A DNA stretch of 64,000 nucleotides from an uncultured Actinomyces sp. (GTDB lineage Bacteria; Actinomycetota; Actinomycetes; Actinomycetales; Actinomycetaceae): NCBI GenBank assembly GCA_900545825.1, contig URAS01000007.1:70910-134909 (forward strand), read 5' to 3'. The notes under the pieces were generated by a model. That model did no database searches and was not told the DNA's origin. It was given only the letters and a program-made list of their open reading frames with translations. This document shows, in pieces, positions 56,577 to 64,000 of the stretch. Made by a program: the position numbers and the translations under genes. Every line of letters begins with the position of its first letter. Position 1 is the first letter of the stretch.

Positions 56577-58007
56577 ATGCGCTTAACCTGGCGGCCCTCC
56601 CTCGAGGGCGGCTTCGGCATCGTCACGATGGTCGTGTGGTTGCTGGCAACCAGCCTGCTGGCGTCGACACCCACGAGCATCGACATGGGACGGTTCATCA
56701 CCGCCGTGCACCTGGGTAACGTGCCGGCGATTCCCGGAATCGGGTCGCTGTGGCAGCTCTCCGACACTCAGCTGGCGCTCGCCCAGGGTCTCGTCGGCGT
56801 CGCCGCCGAGGCGCTCGCCGGCATCCTCGCCCTCTGGGCCACCCGACGAGGACGCCCCGGCACCGCCGGGTTCGCCGCCCTTGCCACCGCATGCCTGGCA
56901 ATACGCCTGGCCAGCGAGACCACCCCAGTAACGGTCACCGCCACCCTCGTTGCGCTGCCGACGACGGTCTTCGCCCTCAGCTACACGCTGCGCACTCGCC
57001 GCGTCGCCCCGCTCGTTGTCGGTCACGCCCTCTACACCACCTACGTCGTCGCCCGCAGCCTTGACAACAGCCCCGCCGCGACGGCAATCATCCGCGAGGG
57101 CGTCGCCTACGCCCTGCTGCTCGGCGGCCTGGCCTGGGGTTTAACCCGCGCCGCCCGCGCCTGGCACAGCCCACTCCCGAAACCCGCGGCCGACACAACG
57201 CCGCCGCCCCGCCGGATACCGAACGTCGTCACGTGGGTGGGCGTCGCGGGCGCCGCCTACTTCTGCGCGATCGTCGTCGGGCATGCCGTCGACGTGTTCG
57301 CCTCGCCGACGATCCACCGCTCGCTGTGGAATGCGCTGTCGCCCGACGAAGGCACCCCCGCGGGAATCGTCTTCGCCGTTGCCATCGCCACCTGCGCAAT
57401 CGTCGGATGGATCGGCCTGCGCCCCTCGAACCCATCCCTTTCCAGGCAGCTGTGCCTCGCAACCGGCCTCATTCCCAGCTTTTACGCTGCGCTCGCCGGC
57501 GTCGCGACGACCACCGCCTTGGGGGTCATCCTCTACCAGATGCTTCCGGCGGCGCTGCAGGGGCCGCACGGTACCCAGTCGCCGACCGCGGTCTCAGGCA
57601 TCGACCCCACGCTCGCGGTCATCGACATCCTCATTCTTGCGTTCCTCGAGGAGTACCTCTACGCCGTCCTCATCGCGCTCTTCGCATGGAAACTGCACGC
57701 AAGCCCCTGGCTCACCATCGTCGTCGCCGTCGCCGTCCGCTGCGCCGTCCACCTCTACTACGGCACACTGACGGTTCCCCTGTCGATGATCCCCGTCGGC
57801 CTGTTCGCAGGCTGGATCGTCGTCCGGTATCGGACGGCGTGGCCGCTGGCGGTGGCGCACCTGCTCTACGACGCCTGCCAGGCCCTCCAAACCCCCGACC
57901 TCCGCGGCGGAGACGGCACCGTCGCCGTCCTTATCCCCGTCGTCCTCGCGCTGATCGGGGCGACCGTCCTCGCAGTGGCCGGCACGGCCTCGGCTCGCGC
58001 AGATTAA
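56577..58007 (+). CDS. Polytopic membrane protein, CPBP-like (putative intramembrane protease fold)
   Basis: A 476-residue protein with about a dozen hydrophobic segments. The C-terminal third resembles CPBP/Abi proteins: EEYLY at about residue 356 (family EExxxR, but Arg replaced), CAVHLYY (second His) and AHLLYDACQ (third motif His with acidic neighbour). The N-terminal half is an extra membrane domain. Because the Arg of motif 1 is missing, protease activity is uncertain. TAGGAGGTTCTTC precedes the ATG. Its stop codon lies within repeat B3. Confidence 0.6.
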   Translation: MRLTWRPSLEGGFGIVTMVVWLLATSLLASTPTSIDMGRFITAVHLGNVPAIPGIGSLWQLSDTQLALAQGLVGVAAEALAGILALWATRRGRPGTAGFAALATACLAIRLASETTPVTVTATLVALPTTVFALSYTLRTRRVAPLVVGHALYTTYVVARSLDNSPAATAIIREGVAYALLLGGLAWGLTRAARAWHSPLPKPAADTTPPPRRIPNVVTWVGVAGAAYFCAIVVGHAVDVFASPTIHRSLWNALSPDEGTPAGIVFAVAIATCAIVGWIGLRPSNPSLSRQLCLATGLIPSFYAALAGVATTTALGVILYQMLPAALQGPHGTQSPTAVSGIDPTLAVIDILILAFLEEYLYAVLIALFAWKLHASPWLTIVVAVAVRCAVHLYYGTLTVPLSMIPVGLFAGWIVVRYRTAWPLAVAHLLYDACQALQTPDLRGGDGTVAVLIPVVLALIGATVLAVAGTASARAD

Positions 58008-58132
58008 ACGCTCACCATAAACCCGAAACGCTCACCTAAAATGTCAGAACTACCGGTTATCGGACAGAATCGACAAGTTAGGTGAGCGTTTCGCGTGGCG
58101 GGTGAGCGTTTCGCCGGGCGGGTGAGCGTTTC
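58003..58132. repeat. Family B intergenic repeat, copy B3 (inverted, with an extra terminal unit)
   Basis: It starts GATTAAACGCTCACC and CGAAACGCTCACC, with a core that is the near-perfect reverse complement of B2. It ends with three GTGAGCGTTTC units (58082, 58102 and 58122). The stop codon of the preceding gene (58005-58007) is inside the repeat. The last unit abuts the TATACT promoter hexamer of the next gene. Confidence 0.88.
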
Positions 58133-58138
58133 TATACT
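58133..58138 (+). promoter_or_regulatory. -10 hexamer of a leaderless esterase gene
   Basis: TATACT ends 6 nt before the ATG at 58145, with no ribosome site between, as for four other genes in the window. It directly follows the terminal unit of repeat B3. Confidence 0.55.
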
Positions 58139-58144
58139 GGCGGC

Positions 58145-58978
58145 ATGGCCACTCTGGAAATCGCGACGCGGTCTGAGCTGCTGGGGCAAGACATCGACGT
58201 CACCGTCGTCACGCCCGCGGCGCCGGCGCCCGGCTACCCCGCGCCGGCCCCGGCTGCCAGCCGCAGTGCCGCGGAGGCAGTTGCCGCGCCCTCCCCCGCC
58301 CCGCACACGCCGCCCGCGCCGCCCAGGCCCTGCTACCTGCTCCACGGAACCAGCCAGAACCACCGCGCGTGGCCCACGCATGTCGACCTCGCACGCCTGG
58401 CAACCCGCTACCACCTGGCCTTTGTCTGCATGAGCGCGGGGAGGTCGTTCTTCCTCAACTGGGACCGCGGCCTGCCGTGGACCGACTTCATCACCGCCGA
58501 GCTGCCCGACCTCGTCGCCGCCGACGTGCGCCTCGACTTAACGCCGGGCGCCGCCCTCATCGCCGGGCTGTCCGCCGGCGGCTACGGCGCGTTCCACGCC
58601 GCCCTCACCAGGCCCGACCTGTACGCCGCGGCCGGGTCGTTCTCCGGCGTCCTCGACATTGCCTCCGCCTACAACCGTCCCCGCCGCGTTGAGCTGTACC
58701 GCGGGGCCTTCGCCACCGACGAGGTCGCCGGCACCGACGCCGACCTCATGGCGCTGGCCTCCGCTCACGCCGTCGCCGGCACCGCGCTGCCGCGCCTGTG
58801 GGCCGCGTGCGGGAGCAGCGACCACGTCCTCCCCCAGTCCCACGCCTTCCGCGACCACGCCACCGCCCTCGGGCTGCCGCTCACCTACGTCGAGTGGGAG
58901 GGCGACCACGAGTGGGTCTTCTGGGTGCCAGCGCTGGAGGAATTCCTCGCGTGGGCGCTTTCCGACCCCGCCCACTGA
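58145..58978 (+). CDS. Alpha/beta-hydrolase esterase (esterase D/antigen-85-like fold)
   Basis: A 277-residue hydrolase without a signal peptide. The nucleophile elbow is GLSAGGYGA (Ser about residue 143), the acid is probably in CGSSDHV, and the catalytic His is in EGDHEWVFW. CYLLHGTSQNH forms the oxyanion region. Residues 26-62 form an unusual Pro/Ala/Ser-rich insertion near the N-terminus. Such esterases cleave acyl esters, including acetylated sugars; the substrate is unknown. It is preceded by repeat B3 and precedes a sugar ABC importer. Confidence 0.82.
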   Translation: MATLEIATRSELLGQDIDVTVVTPAAPAPGYPAPAPAASRSAAEAVAAPSPAPHTPPAPPRPCYLLHGTSQNHRAWPTHVDLARLATRYHLAFVCMSAGRSFFLNWDRGLPWTDFITAELPDLVAADVRLDLTPGAALIAGLSAGGYGAFHAALTRPDLYAAAGSFSGVLDIASAYNRPRRVELYRGAFATDEVAGTDADLMALASAHAVAGTALPRLWAACGSSDHVLPQSHAFRDHATALGLPLTYVEWEGDHEWVFWVPALEEFLAWALSDPAH

Positions 58979-59021
58979 CTCCCGTCACCCCACCTCTCGA
59001 CACTCACCACTCTCTGAGAAT

Positions 59022-59035
59022 GTGGCGGCCGCCAC
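59022..59035. promoter_or_regulatory. Perfect 14-bp palindrome upstream of the second sugar importer
   Basis: GTGGCGGCCGCCAC is self-complementary and lies 8 nt ahead of a CATAAT -10-like hexamer (59044-59049), a typical operator position. A short GC stem (59058-59075) follows in the leader. A regulator is not visible nearby. Confidence 0.5.
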
Positions 59036-59108
59036 TTCCTGCCATAATGGAAAACGCCCGGACGGTGTCGTCCGGCCGCACCCCAATCTCACGAAGGAGT
59101 GGTAGTCC

Positions 59109-60419
59109 ATGAACCGGCACACGCTGCGTCGAGCGTGGCTGAGGGCCGTCAGTGCGATAGCGACAGTGGCGGCGATCGGTGGCCTTGCGGCTGCGTGCTC
59201 GACCGAGAGGGTCGACGTCAAAGCCTGGGAGCACCCGGATTTCTCAAAGACCGGCCCGATCACCTATGTCCAGGGGAAAGACAACTCTGGCAAGCTACGT
59301 GATTTCATTACCTCCTGGAATAAGGAGCACCCCAACGAGAAAGTGACGATGATCGAGCTGTCGACCGAGGCCGATCAGCAGCGCAACTCATTCGTCCAAA
59401 ACGCTCAGACCAAATCGGATTCTTACTGCGTCGAATCGCTCGACAACATTTGGGTCGCCGAGTTCGCGGCGAACCGGTGGGTCGTTCCCCTGCCGATGGA
59501 CGAGCTGAAGAACCCCGACATTCTGCCTCCCGTGTGGCAGACGGGCCTCTATCGCGACAAGCTGTACGCGATGCCACACGCGTCCGACGGCGCCGTCCTC
59601 TTCTACCGGTCCGATCTCCTCAAGCAGGCGGGCATCACGGAACCGCCCGTCACCTGGGCGGACATGAAGACGGATTGCGACAAGGTCCGCGCCCTGCCCG
59701 GCCACGAAAAGATCGGCTGCTATGCGTCACAAGAGGCGAAATACGAGGGCCTCACGGTTAACACGGTGTCGGCGATTAACTCGGCCGGCGGCGAGGTCAT
59801 CGACTCCAACGGCAAGGTCGTCATCAACTCGCCCGAGGCGAAGAAGGGCTTCTCGATGCTCGTCGAGGGCATGAAGTCGGGCTTTATCCCCAAGGAAGCG
59901 ATGACGTACAAGGAAGAGGAGGGCCGCAGCGCCTTCGAGAAAGACCGCGTCCTCTTCTATGCCAACTGGCCGTACATGTATTCGCTGTCCGAAAAGGCGA
60001 TTCCCGGCAAGTTTGGCGTGACCAGTCTGCCGCAGATCGTCCCGGGCAAGGCGGCGGTCAGCTCGCTGGGTGGCCACAACGTCGGCATTTCGACGTATTG
60101 CGAGAACAAGGGGACCGCCCTCAAGTTCATCAAGGCCTATTCGTCGAAGGAAACGGTCCAGTGGGCGCTCGACACGATGACGCTCGCGCCGACCTACAAG
60201 TCGCTGTACGAGGATCCCGCCAACATCAAGAAATTCCCCTACCTGCCTGCGCTGCTGACGTCGATTGAAAACGCCAAGCCGCGCCCGAAGGTCGTCAACT
60301 ACGCCGACATCTCGTCGACGATTCAGGATCAGGCGTTTGACGCCCTCCAGGGGAAGCAGTCGGCGGATGCCGCCCTCGACAACCTGGCCAAGCTCATTGA
60401 CGAACGCGCGATGCGGTAA
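59109..60419 (+). CDS. Sugar ABC transporter solute-binding lipoprotein
   Basis: A 436-residue family 1 solute-binding protein. The signal peptide ends in LAAAC (lipobox). The mature part has MalE-type features (DGAVLFYRSDLLKQAGI, GGHNVGISTYC, FIKAYSSKETVQWALD). AAGGAG precedes the ATG by about 9 nt. It is first in an operon with two permeases. The relatives I recall are trehalose/maltose-type binders (LpqY, ThuE), so an alpha-glucoside is plausible, but specificity cannot be read from sequence alone. Confidence 0.85.
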   Translation: MNRHTLRRAWLRAVSAIATVAAIGGLAAACSTERVDVKAWEHPDFSKTGPITYVQGKDNSGKLRDFITSWNKEHPNEKVTMIELSTEADQQRNSFVQNAQTKSDSYCVESLDNIWVAEFAANRWVVPLPMDELKNPDILPPVWQTGLYRDKLYAMPHASDGAVLFYRSDLLKQAGITEPPVTWADMKTDCDKVRALPGHEKIGCYASQEAKYEGLTVNTVSAINSAGGEVIDSNGKVVINSPEAKKGFSMLVEGMKSGFIPKEAMTYKEEEGRSAFEKDRVLFYANWPYMYSLSEKAIPGKFGVTSLPQIVPGKAAVSSLGGHNVGISTYCENKGTALKFIKAYSSKETVQWALDTMTLAPTYKSLYEDPANIKKFPYLPALLTSIENAKPRPKVVNYADISSTIQDQAFDALQGKQSADAALDNLAKLIDERAMR

Positions 60420-60431
60420 AGGAGGGGACTC

Positions 60432-61496
60432 ATGCCTACGAACATGTCAAAGAAACGGGCAGCCGAGGGCCGCACCGCCGCCTTCCTCGTCGCGCCCACG
60501 TTCATCATCCTGGCGGTTGTCGTCTTGTGGCCGACGCTGTCGGCCCTGTGGCAGTCGCTGTTCGGACAGCCGGGATTTAACTCGAAAACCGGCTTTATGG
60601 AGACGAAAGAGCCTTTCGTCGGCCTGTCCAACTATGCCCACATTTTCTCCGGCTCCGCGGGGCAACGCTTCGTCACGGCACTGGTCAACACGACGGAATT
60701 CACCGTCATCACCGTGGCGATCGAGACCGTCCTCGGCGTCGCCATGGCGCTGATCATGAACCAGGCGATGAAGGGCAAGGGCCTCATCCGTGCGGCCATC
60801 CTCATCCCCTGGGCCATCCCCACCGCCGTGTCCGGCGTCCTGTGGAAGTGGATCTTCGACGCCCACGGGATCGCCAACGTCCTCCTGGGGACCCAGATCC
60901 TCTGGGCGACGGGCGACTGGTCGGCAAAGTTCGCCGTCATCATCGCCGACACGTGGAAGACGGCGCCGTTCATCGGCCTGTTGACCCTCGCCGGCCTCCA
61001 GATCATTCCCGACGAGGTCTACGAGGCCGCCAAGCTGGACGGCACGACCGCGTGGAAGCGGTTCACGGCGATCACCCTGCCGCTGATCAAGCCCGCGCTC
61101 GTCGTCGCCATCCTCTTCCGTATGCTCGACGCCCTGCGGATGTTCGACCTGCCGTTCATCCTCATCGGGCCCCGCAAGTCCAGCGTCGAGACCCTGTCGA
61201 TGCTCGTCCAGAACGAGGCGACCAACCTGCGCTACGGCATGGCCGCGGCCTACGCGGTCGTCCTCTTCATCTACGTGTTCCTCGTCGTGTGGGCGTTCGT
61301 CAAGATCGTCGGCGCCGACGTCATGGGCACCGGCAATTCGCGGGAAGGCCACCAGCACAAGACGAGGGCGTCGCTGTTCTTCAAGAGGCAGCCCAAGCCC
61401 GCGTTGACCCCCGAGCAGCAGTTCGTCGAGAACGAGGCGGTCGCAGCAGCGACAACCGATGTTGCCGACCTCGAGGAAGGAGCGCGCCATGAGTGA
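60432..61496 (+). CDS. Sugar ABC transporter permease, MalF type
   Basis: A 354-residue permease with six helices. The EAA loop is YEAAKLDGTTAWKRFTAITL. A C-terminal cytoplasmic extension of about 60 residues after the last helix (charged, TPEQQFVENEAVAAATTD) is longer than usual. GGAGGGG precedes the ATG. It overlaps the next gene by 8 nt and follows the binding protein by 12 nt. Confidence 0.9.
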   Translation: MPTNMSKKRAAEGRTAAFLVAPTFIILAVVVLWPTLSALWQSLFGQPGFNSKTGFMETKEPFVGLSNYAHIFSGSAGQRFVTALVNTTEFTVITVAIETVLGVAMALIMNQAMKGKGLIRAAILIPWAIPTAVSGVLWKWIFDAHGIANVLLGTQILWATGDWSAKFAVIIADTWKTAPFIGLLTLAGLQIIPDEVYEAAKLDGTTAWKRFTAITLPLIKPALVVAILFRMLDALRMFDLPFILIGPRKSSVETLSMLVQNEATNLRYGMAAAYAVVLFIYVFLVVWAFVKIVGADVMGTGNSREGHQHKTRASLFFKRQPKPALTPEQQFVENEAVAAATTDVADLEEGARHE

Positions 61497-62349
61497 GCAG
61501 ACCTCGATCAAGGCCTCGAAGAAAGAGCGTTTCGGCTCGTGGTGGTCGTACCTCGGCATCGCGATCATCGTCATCTACTGCCTGGCGCCGTTCTATTGGA
61601 TGATCGTGTCGGCCCTGCGCCGCCCGAGCGAAGTGTTCGACACGTCGTTCTGGCCGCGCCACGTGACGTTCGAGAACTTCGCGTCGGTCTTCGATCCCAC
61701 CCGCGGGTTCCTGCGGTCGCTGGGGAACTCGGTGATCGTCGCCGGCCTCACGACGATTCTCGCGTTGGCGATCGGTACGGTCACGGCGTACGCCCTCGCC
61801 AGACTCGAGTTCCGCGGCAAGAGCGTCCTCCTCGGCATCATCATGATGACATCGATGTTCCCGCTGGTCGCGATCCTCGTTCCGCTGCTCAAGCTGTTCA
61901 CGGATTGGGGCTGGATCAACACCTATCAGGCAATGATCCTGCCGGACCTGTCGTTCGCGCTGCCGCTGGCCGTGTGGAACCTGACGACGTTCTTTAAGCA
62001 GATGCCGATCGAACTCGAGCAGGCCGCGATGGTCGACGGGTGCACGCCGTGGCAGGCGTTCCGCCGCATCATCCTGCCGATCGCGGCGCCCGGCATTTTC
62101 ACGACGACGATCATCGTGTTTATCAACGCGTGGAACGAGTTCCTCATCGCCGTCACCATGGTCAACACCGAGACGATCCAGACCGCGCCGGTGGCGCTGT
62201 CGAAGTTCGCGGGCGCGTCGGAGTTTGAGACACCGTACGCCTCCCAGATGGCCGCGGGCGTCGTCGTAACGATCCCGCTGATCATCCTCGTGTTGTTCTT
62301 CCAGCGCAGGATTGTTGCCGGCCTCGCCGCCGGCGGCGTCAAGTCCTAG
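61489..62349 (+). CDS. Sugar ABC transporter permease, MalG type
   Basis: A 286-residue permease with six helices. The EAA loop is LEQAAMVDGCTPWQAFRRII. GAGGAAGGAG precedes the ATG at 61489. No ATPase gene follows; a hairpin and repeat A4 do. It resembles SugB/MalG-type subunits of alpha-glucoside importers. Like the importer at 17-20 kb, it must borrow an ATPase from elsewhere. Confidence 0.9.
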   Translation: MSEQTSIKASKKERFGSWWSYLGIAIIVIYCLAPFYWMIVSALRRPSEVFDTSFWPRHVTFENFASVFDPTRGFLRSLGNSVIVAGLTTILALAIGTVTAYALARLEFRGKSVLLGIIMMTSMFPLVAILVPLLKLFTDWGWINTYQAMILPDLSFALPLAVWNLTTFFKQMPIELEQAAMVDGCTPWQAFRRIILPIAAPGIFTTTIIVFINAWNEFLIAVTMVNTETIQTAPVALSKFAGASEFETPYASQMAAGVVVTIPLIILVLFFQRRIVAGLAAGGVKS

Positions 62350-62364
62350 CGGATTCTCTGTTCG

Positions 62365-62395
62365 GTGGGGCGCGGCCAGCACGGTCGCGCCCCAC
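62365..62395 (+). terminator. Terminator of the second sugar importer operon
   Basis: GTGGGGCGCG pairs perfectly with CGCGCCCCAC (10 bp) around an 11-nt loop, 15 nt after the stop. A T-rich stretch (TGTTCTGTCTGCTCT) follows. Confidence 0.75.
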
Positions 62396-62423
62396 TGTTC
62401 TGTCTGCTCTCTCGGCTCTGTCC

Positions 62424-62453
62424 ATGAACGTGATCTTTTTTGGTCACGTTCAC
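62424..62453. repeat. Family A intergenic repeat, copy A4 (only the palindrome remains)
   Basis: ATGAACGTGATC-T6-GGTCACGTTCAC matches the palindrome of A1. The second module, expected about 30 nt later, is replaced by the left end of the IS3-family element. Confidence 0.8.
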
Positions 62454-62505
62454 CGGTCTCAGTCTCTGGCAGGCTGGTTGTGAGCCGTGCAGGAAGGAGG
62501 CTGTT

Positions 62506-62898
62506 ATGCCTGATTTCGTGATGGATCCGCGTGTGTTGACGCCTGATCAGATGCGTGAGCATGTGTTGGCCTACACCCAGACCCCGCACGGGTTGAAGAA
62601 GCGTTATCTCGCTCGTCATGGATTGACTCAGTACTGGATGCGTAAGTGGAGTCGAGCGATGAAGGCTGGCGACCTGGACGCGGCGATTTATCCACACGAT
62701 ACTGTTCGTGTGAGTAACCAAGAAGCCCGCGAGATGACGCGACTCCGCAAGGAAAATGCCCAGTTGAAACGATTGCTCCGGGAAGAGAAACAACGCCGCG
62801 TGGAAGAGGTCGACAAGCGAGATCAAACGATCGAGATCCTGGGAAAAGCTATTGGCGTCATGCAGAGTCATGGCGCAGAATCCCGCAGCGACATGTAG
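62506..62898 (+). CDS. IS3-family transposase OrfA
   Basis: A 130-residue protein. Helix-turn-helix-type N-terminus (HGLKKRYLARHGLTQYWMRK) followed by a leucine-zipper-like coiled coil (LRKENAQLKRLLREEKQRR). AGGAAGGAGG precedes the ATG. It binds the IS ends. A GGGAAAA heptamer at 62841-62847 in its frame probably allows -1 frameshifting into OrfB. Confidence 0.85.
   Translation: MPDFVMDPRVLTPDQMREHVLAYTQTPHGLKKRYLARHGLTQYWMRKWSRAMKAGDLDAAIYPHDTVRVSNQEAREMTRLRKENAQLKRLLREEKQRRVEEVDKRDQTIEILGKAIGVMQSHGAESRSDM
62841..62847 (+). other. Probable -1 ribosomal frameshift site in the IS3 element
   Basis: G-GGA-AAA is a canonical X-XXY-YYZ slippery heptamer in the OrfA frame. The -1 frame is open from here to the OrfB coding region, so a fused OrfAB transposase can be made. 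Confidence 0.7.
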
Positions 62899-62933
62899 AT
62901 AAGACCTCACCCGAGTATGCGACGTACCTGAAG

Positions 62934-63965
62934 ATGTGTGCGCTAGAAGACGACATGATCCTCGCGTTGATGGCCTTGGGTTGGTCGCAACGCTTCGTGT
63001 TACGACTCATCCATTTGGCGAGGTCGTCGTATTACTACCGGCAGCATCCACGCCCGCCGAAACCGGACCCGATCCCGCATACGCAGCGGGCATATCCGAA
63101 TCGGCTCGACGAGGCCGAAACCAACACGATCGTGGAAGCGTTGGAGACATCGAAGGTTTCCGTGGAGCAGACGTATCATCGTTTGTTCAACGCTGGGGTC
63201 TACACGGCGTCTTTGTCAACGTTTTACCGCTTGGCCAGGCGACACAAGCTGCGTCTGCCTGCCACCAGGGGGAGGCGTCTTGGCGGGGTCAAGACCACCC
63301 CGATCACTCCGAGAGCAACCGCGAAGAAGGTGGGAGACGTGTTGTGTTGGGACATCTCCTACCTGCCAGGCCTATACAAGCATCGCGGGTTCATGCTGTA
63401 TACGGTTATTGATCTGTATTCGCGCTATATTTGCGCGTTCACGGTCCAGCCCCGGCAGGACCAGACGGTGGCAGTGGATCTGATGCGTGAGGCTATCGAG
63501 ACAGTCCCAGGCCCAGTCGGGACAATCCATTGTGACAACGGTGCAGTGATGCGGTCGAACAAGATGGCCGAGTTCCTCCAGGACCAAGGTATCGCGCAGT
63601 CCTTTATCCGGCCGGGCGTGTCGAATGATAACGCGTTCATGGAGTCGTTTTACCGGACCTTGAAATACGGACCTAAATACCCTGGCAGTTTCGAAGACAT
63701 CAATACGGCCTATGAATGGGTCGCTGAGTTCATCGAGGCCTATAACACCACGCATTGCCATGGCGGGTTGAATGGATACACGCCACAAGACGTGTTCCAC
63801 GGGACCTGGCCACTAGCCTGGCGTAAACGCCAGGCCGCCCTCGATGCCGCCTACCAAGCCCACCCGGCCCGCTACAAACACCCACCCACCGCGACCAGAC
63901 CACCAGCAACAGCCCGGATCAACCAGGCCACACCACACCCCCTAACCACCCTCACCACCCAATAA
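62934..63965 (+). CDS. IS3-family transposase OrfB (DDE integrase)
   Basis: A 343-residue catalytic subunit. The DDE triad is visible: CWDISYLPG (first Asp), HCDNGA (second Asp) and NAFMESFYRTLK (Glu). ATG 62934 could start it independently, but its frame is open upstream past the OrfA stop, consistent with the OrfAB fusion. All DDE residues are intact, so the element may be active. Confidence 0.9.
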   Translation: MCALEDDMILALMALGWSQRFVLRLIHLARSSYYYRQHPRPPKPDPIPHTQRAYPNRLDEAETNTIVEALETSKVSVEQTYHRLFNAGVYTASLSTFYRLARRHKLRLPATRGRRLGGVKTTPITPRATAKKVGDVLCWDISYLPGLYKHRGFMLYTVIDLYSRYICAFTVQPRQDQTVAVDLMREAIETVPGPVGTIHCDNGAVMRSNKMAEFLQDQGIAQSFIRPGVSNDNAFMESFYRTLKYGPKYPGSFEDINTAYEWVAEFIEAYNTTHCHGGLNGYTPQDVFHGTWPLAWRKRQAALDAAYQAHPARYKHPPTATRPPATARINQATPHPLTTLTTQ

Positions 63966-64000
63966 CCAAACAACAATGGCTCACAGCCACTTGACACCCA

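Larger units (their letters stand above)
62467..63996 (+). mobile_element. IS3-family insertion sequence
   Basis: An element of about 1.53 kb with two transposase frames. The probable terminal inverted repeats are TGGCAGGCTGGTTGTGAGCC (left, 62467-62486) and, inverted, TGTCAAGTGGCTGTGAGCC (right, ends about 63996). They match imperfectly, with TG...CA ends typical of IS3. No clear target duplication is visible; boundaries may be off by a few bases. Its GC content is lower than that of its neighbours. Confidence 0.8.

Noticed and set aside
42482..58132. Family A and B repeats as CRISPR arrays
   Set aside because: Units are not regularly spaced with unique spacers, copies are kilobases apart, and no cas genes are present.
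1..64000. tRNA, rRNA and riboswitches
   Set aside because: I looked in the intergenic gaps and saw no cloverleaf, rRNA-like or recognisable riboswitch sequence; a covariance-model scan would be needed to exclude them.

Overview
This 64 kb window is high-GC DNA densely packed with genes. It looks like chromosome from an actinobacterium, probably of the Actinomycetales or Propionibacteriales type. The evidence is frequent GTG starts, ATGA/GTGA stop-start overlaps, HAIR boxes with an HspR-type regulator in the dnaK operon, System II cytochrome c biogenesis, an LAXTG-type wall anchor and several apparently leaderless genes. Nothing in it fixes a species.

Layout. (1) 1-5.1 kb: the 3' end of nrfA (pentahaem nitrite reductase), then a TPR protein, ccdA, resB, ccsA and a TlpA/ResA-like thioredoxin. 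This is a respiratory ammonification module with its own cytochrome c assembly genes. (2) 5.2-6.7 kb: type II NADH dehydrogenase. (3) 6.8-16.3 kb: an iron, siderophore or haem acquisition locus with a wall-anchored beta-propeller protein, a FecB-type lipoprotein, two membrane-tethered surface proteins, two FecCD permeases and an ATPase. The three surface proteins appear to share an extracellular domain. (4) 16.9-24.9 kb: galacto-/lacto-N-biose use, with a GH112 phosphorylase, a sugar ABC importer lacking an ATPase, and two nucleotidyltransferases. A DasR/NagR-like operator lies upstream. (5) 25-32 kb: mostly housekeeping genes (fba, TrmH-type methyltransferase, HAD phosphatase, SDR, pyrE, exonuclease III, a beta-lactamase-fold protein) and an unusually long TetR regulator. 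(6) 32-42 kb: the heat-shock block, with clpB, three envelope proteins and dnaK-grpE-dnaJ-hspR. (7) 42.6-48.2 kb: L-arabinose catabolism (araD, a sugar porter, araB, araA) with paired LacI-type operators. (8) 48.4-55.7 kb: a GH13 alpha-glucosidase, a heterodimeric ABC exporter, a GNAT acetyltransferase and an M18 aminopeptidase. (9) 55.8-64 kb: an AT-richer stretch with a perfect 26-bp palindrome, a CPBP-like membrane protein, an esterase, a second sugar ABC importer without ATPase, and an IS3-family element at the right edge.

The most unusual feature is not a gene. Two families of structured intergenic repeats lie just after gene 3' ends across the window. Family A (four copies) pairs a GTGAACGTGACC palindrome with a second motif at a fixed 29-nt distance. 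Family B (three copies) has doubled or tripled GTGAGCGTTTCG units in inverted orientation around a conserved core. The IS3 element appears to have inserted into the spacer of the fourth A copy.

Together the genes suggest a host-associated, facultatively anaerobic bacterium that uses mucin- or milk-type glycans, arabinose and alpha-glucosides, scavenges iron, and can reduce nitrite to ammonium.
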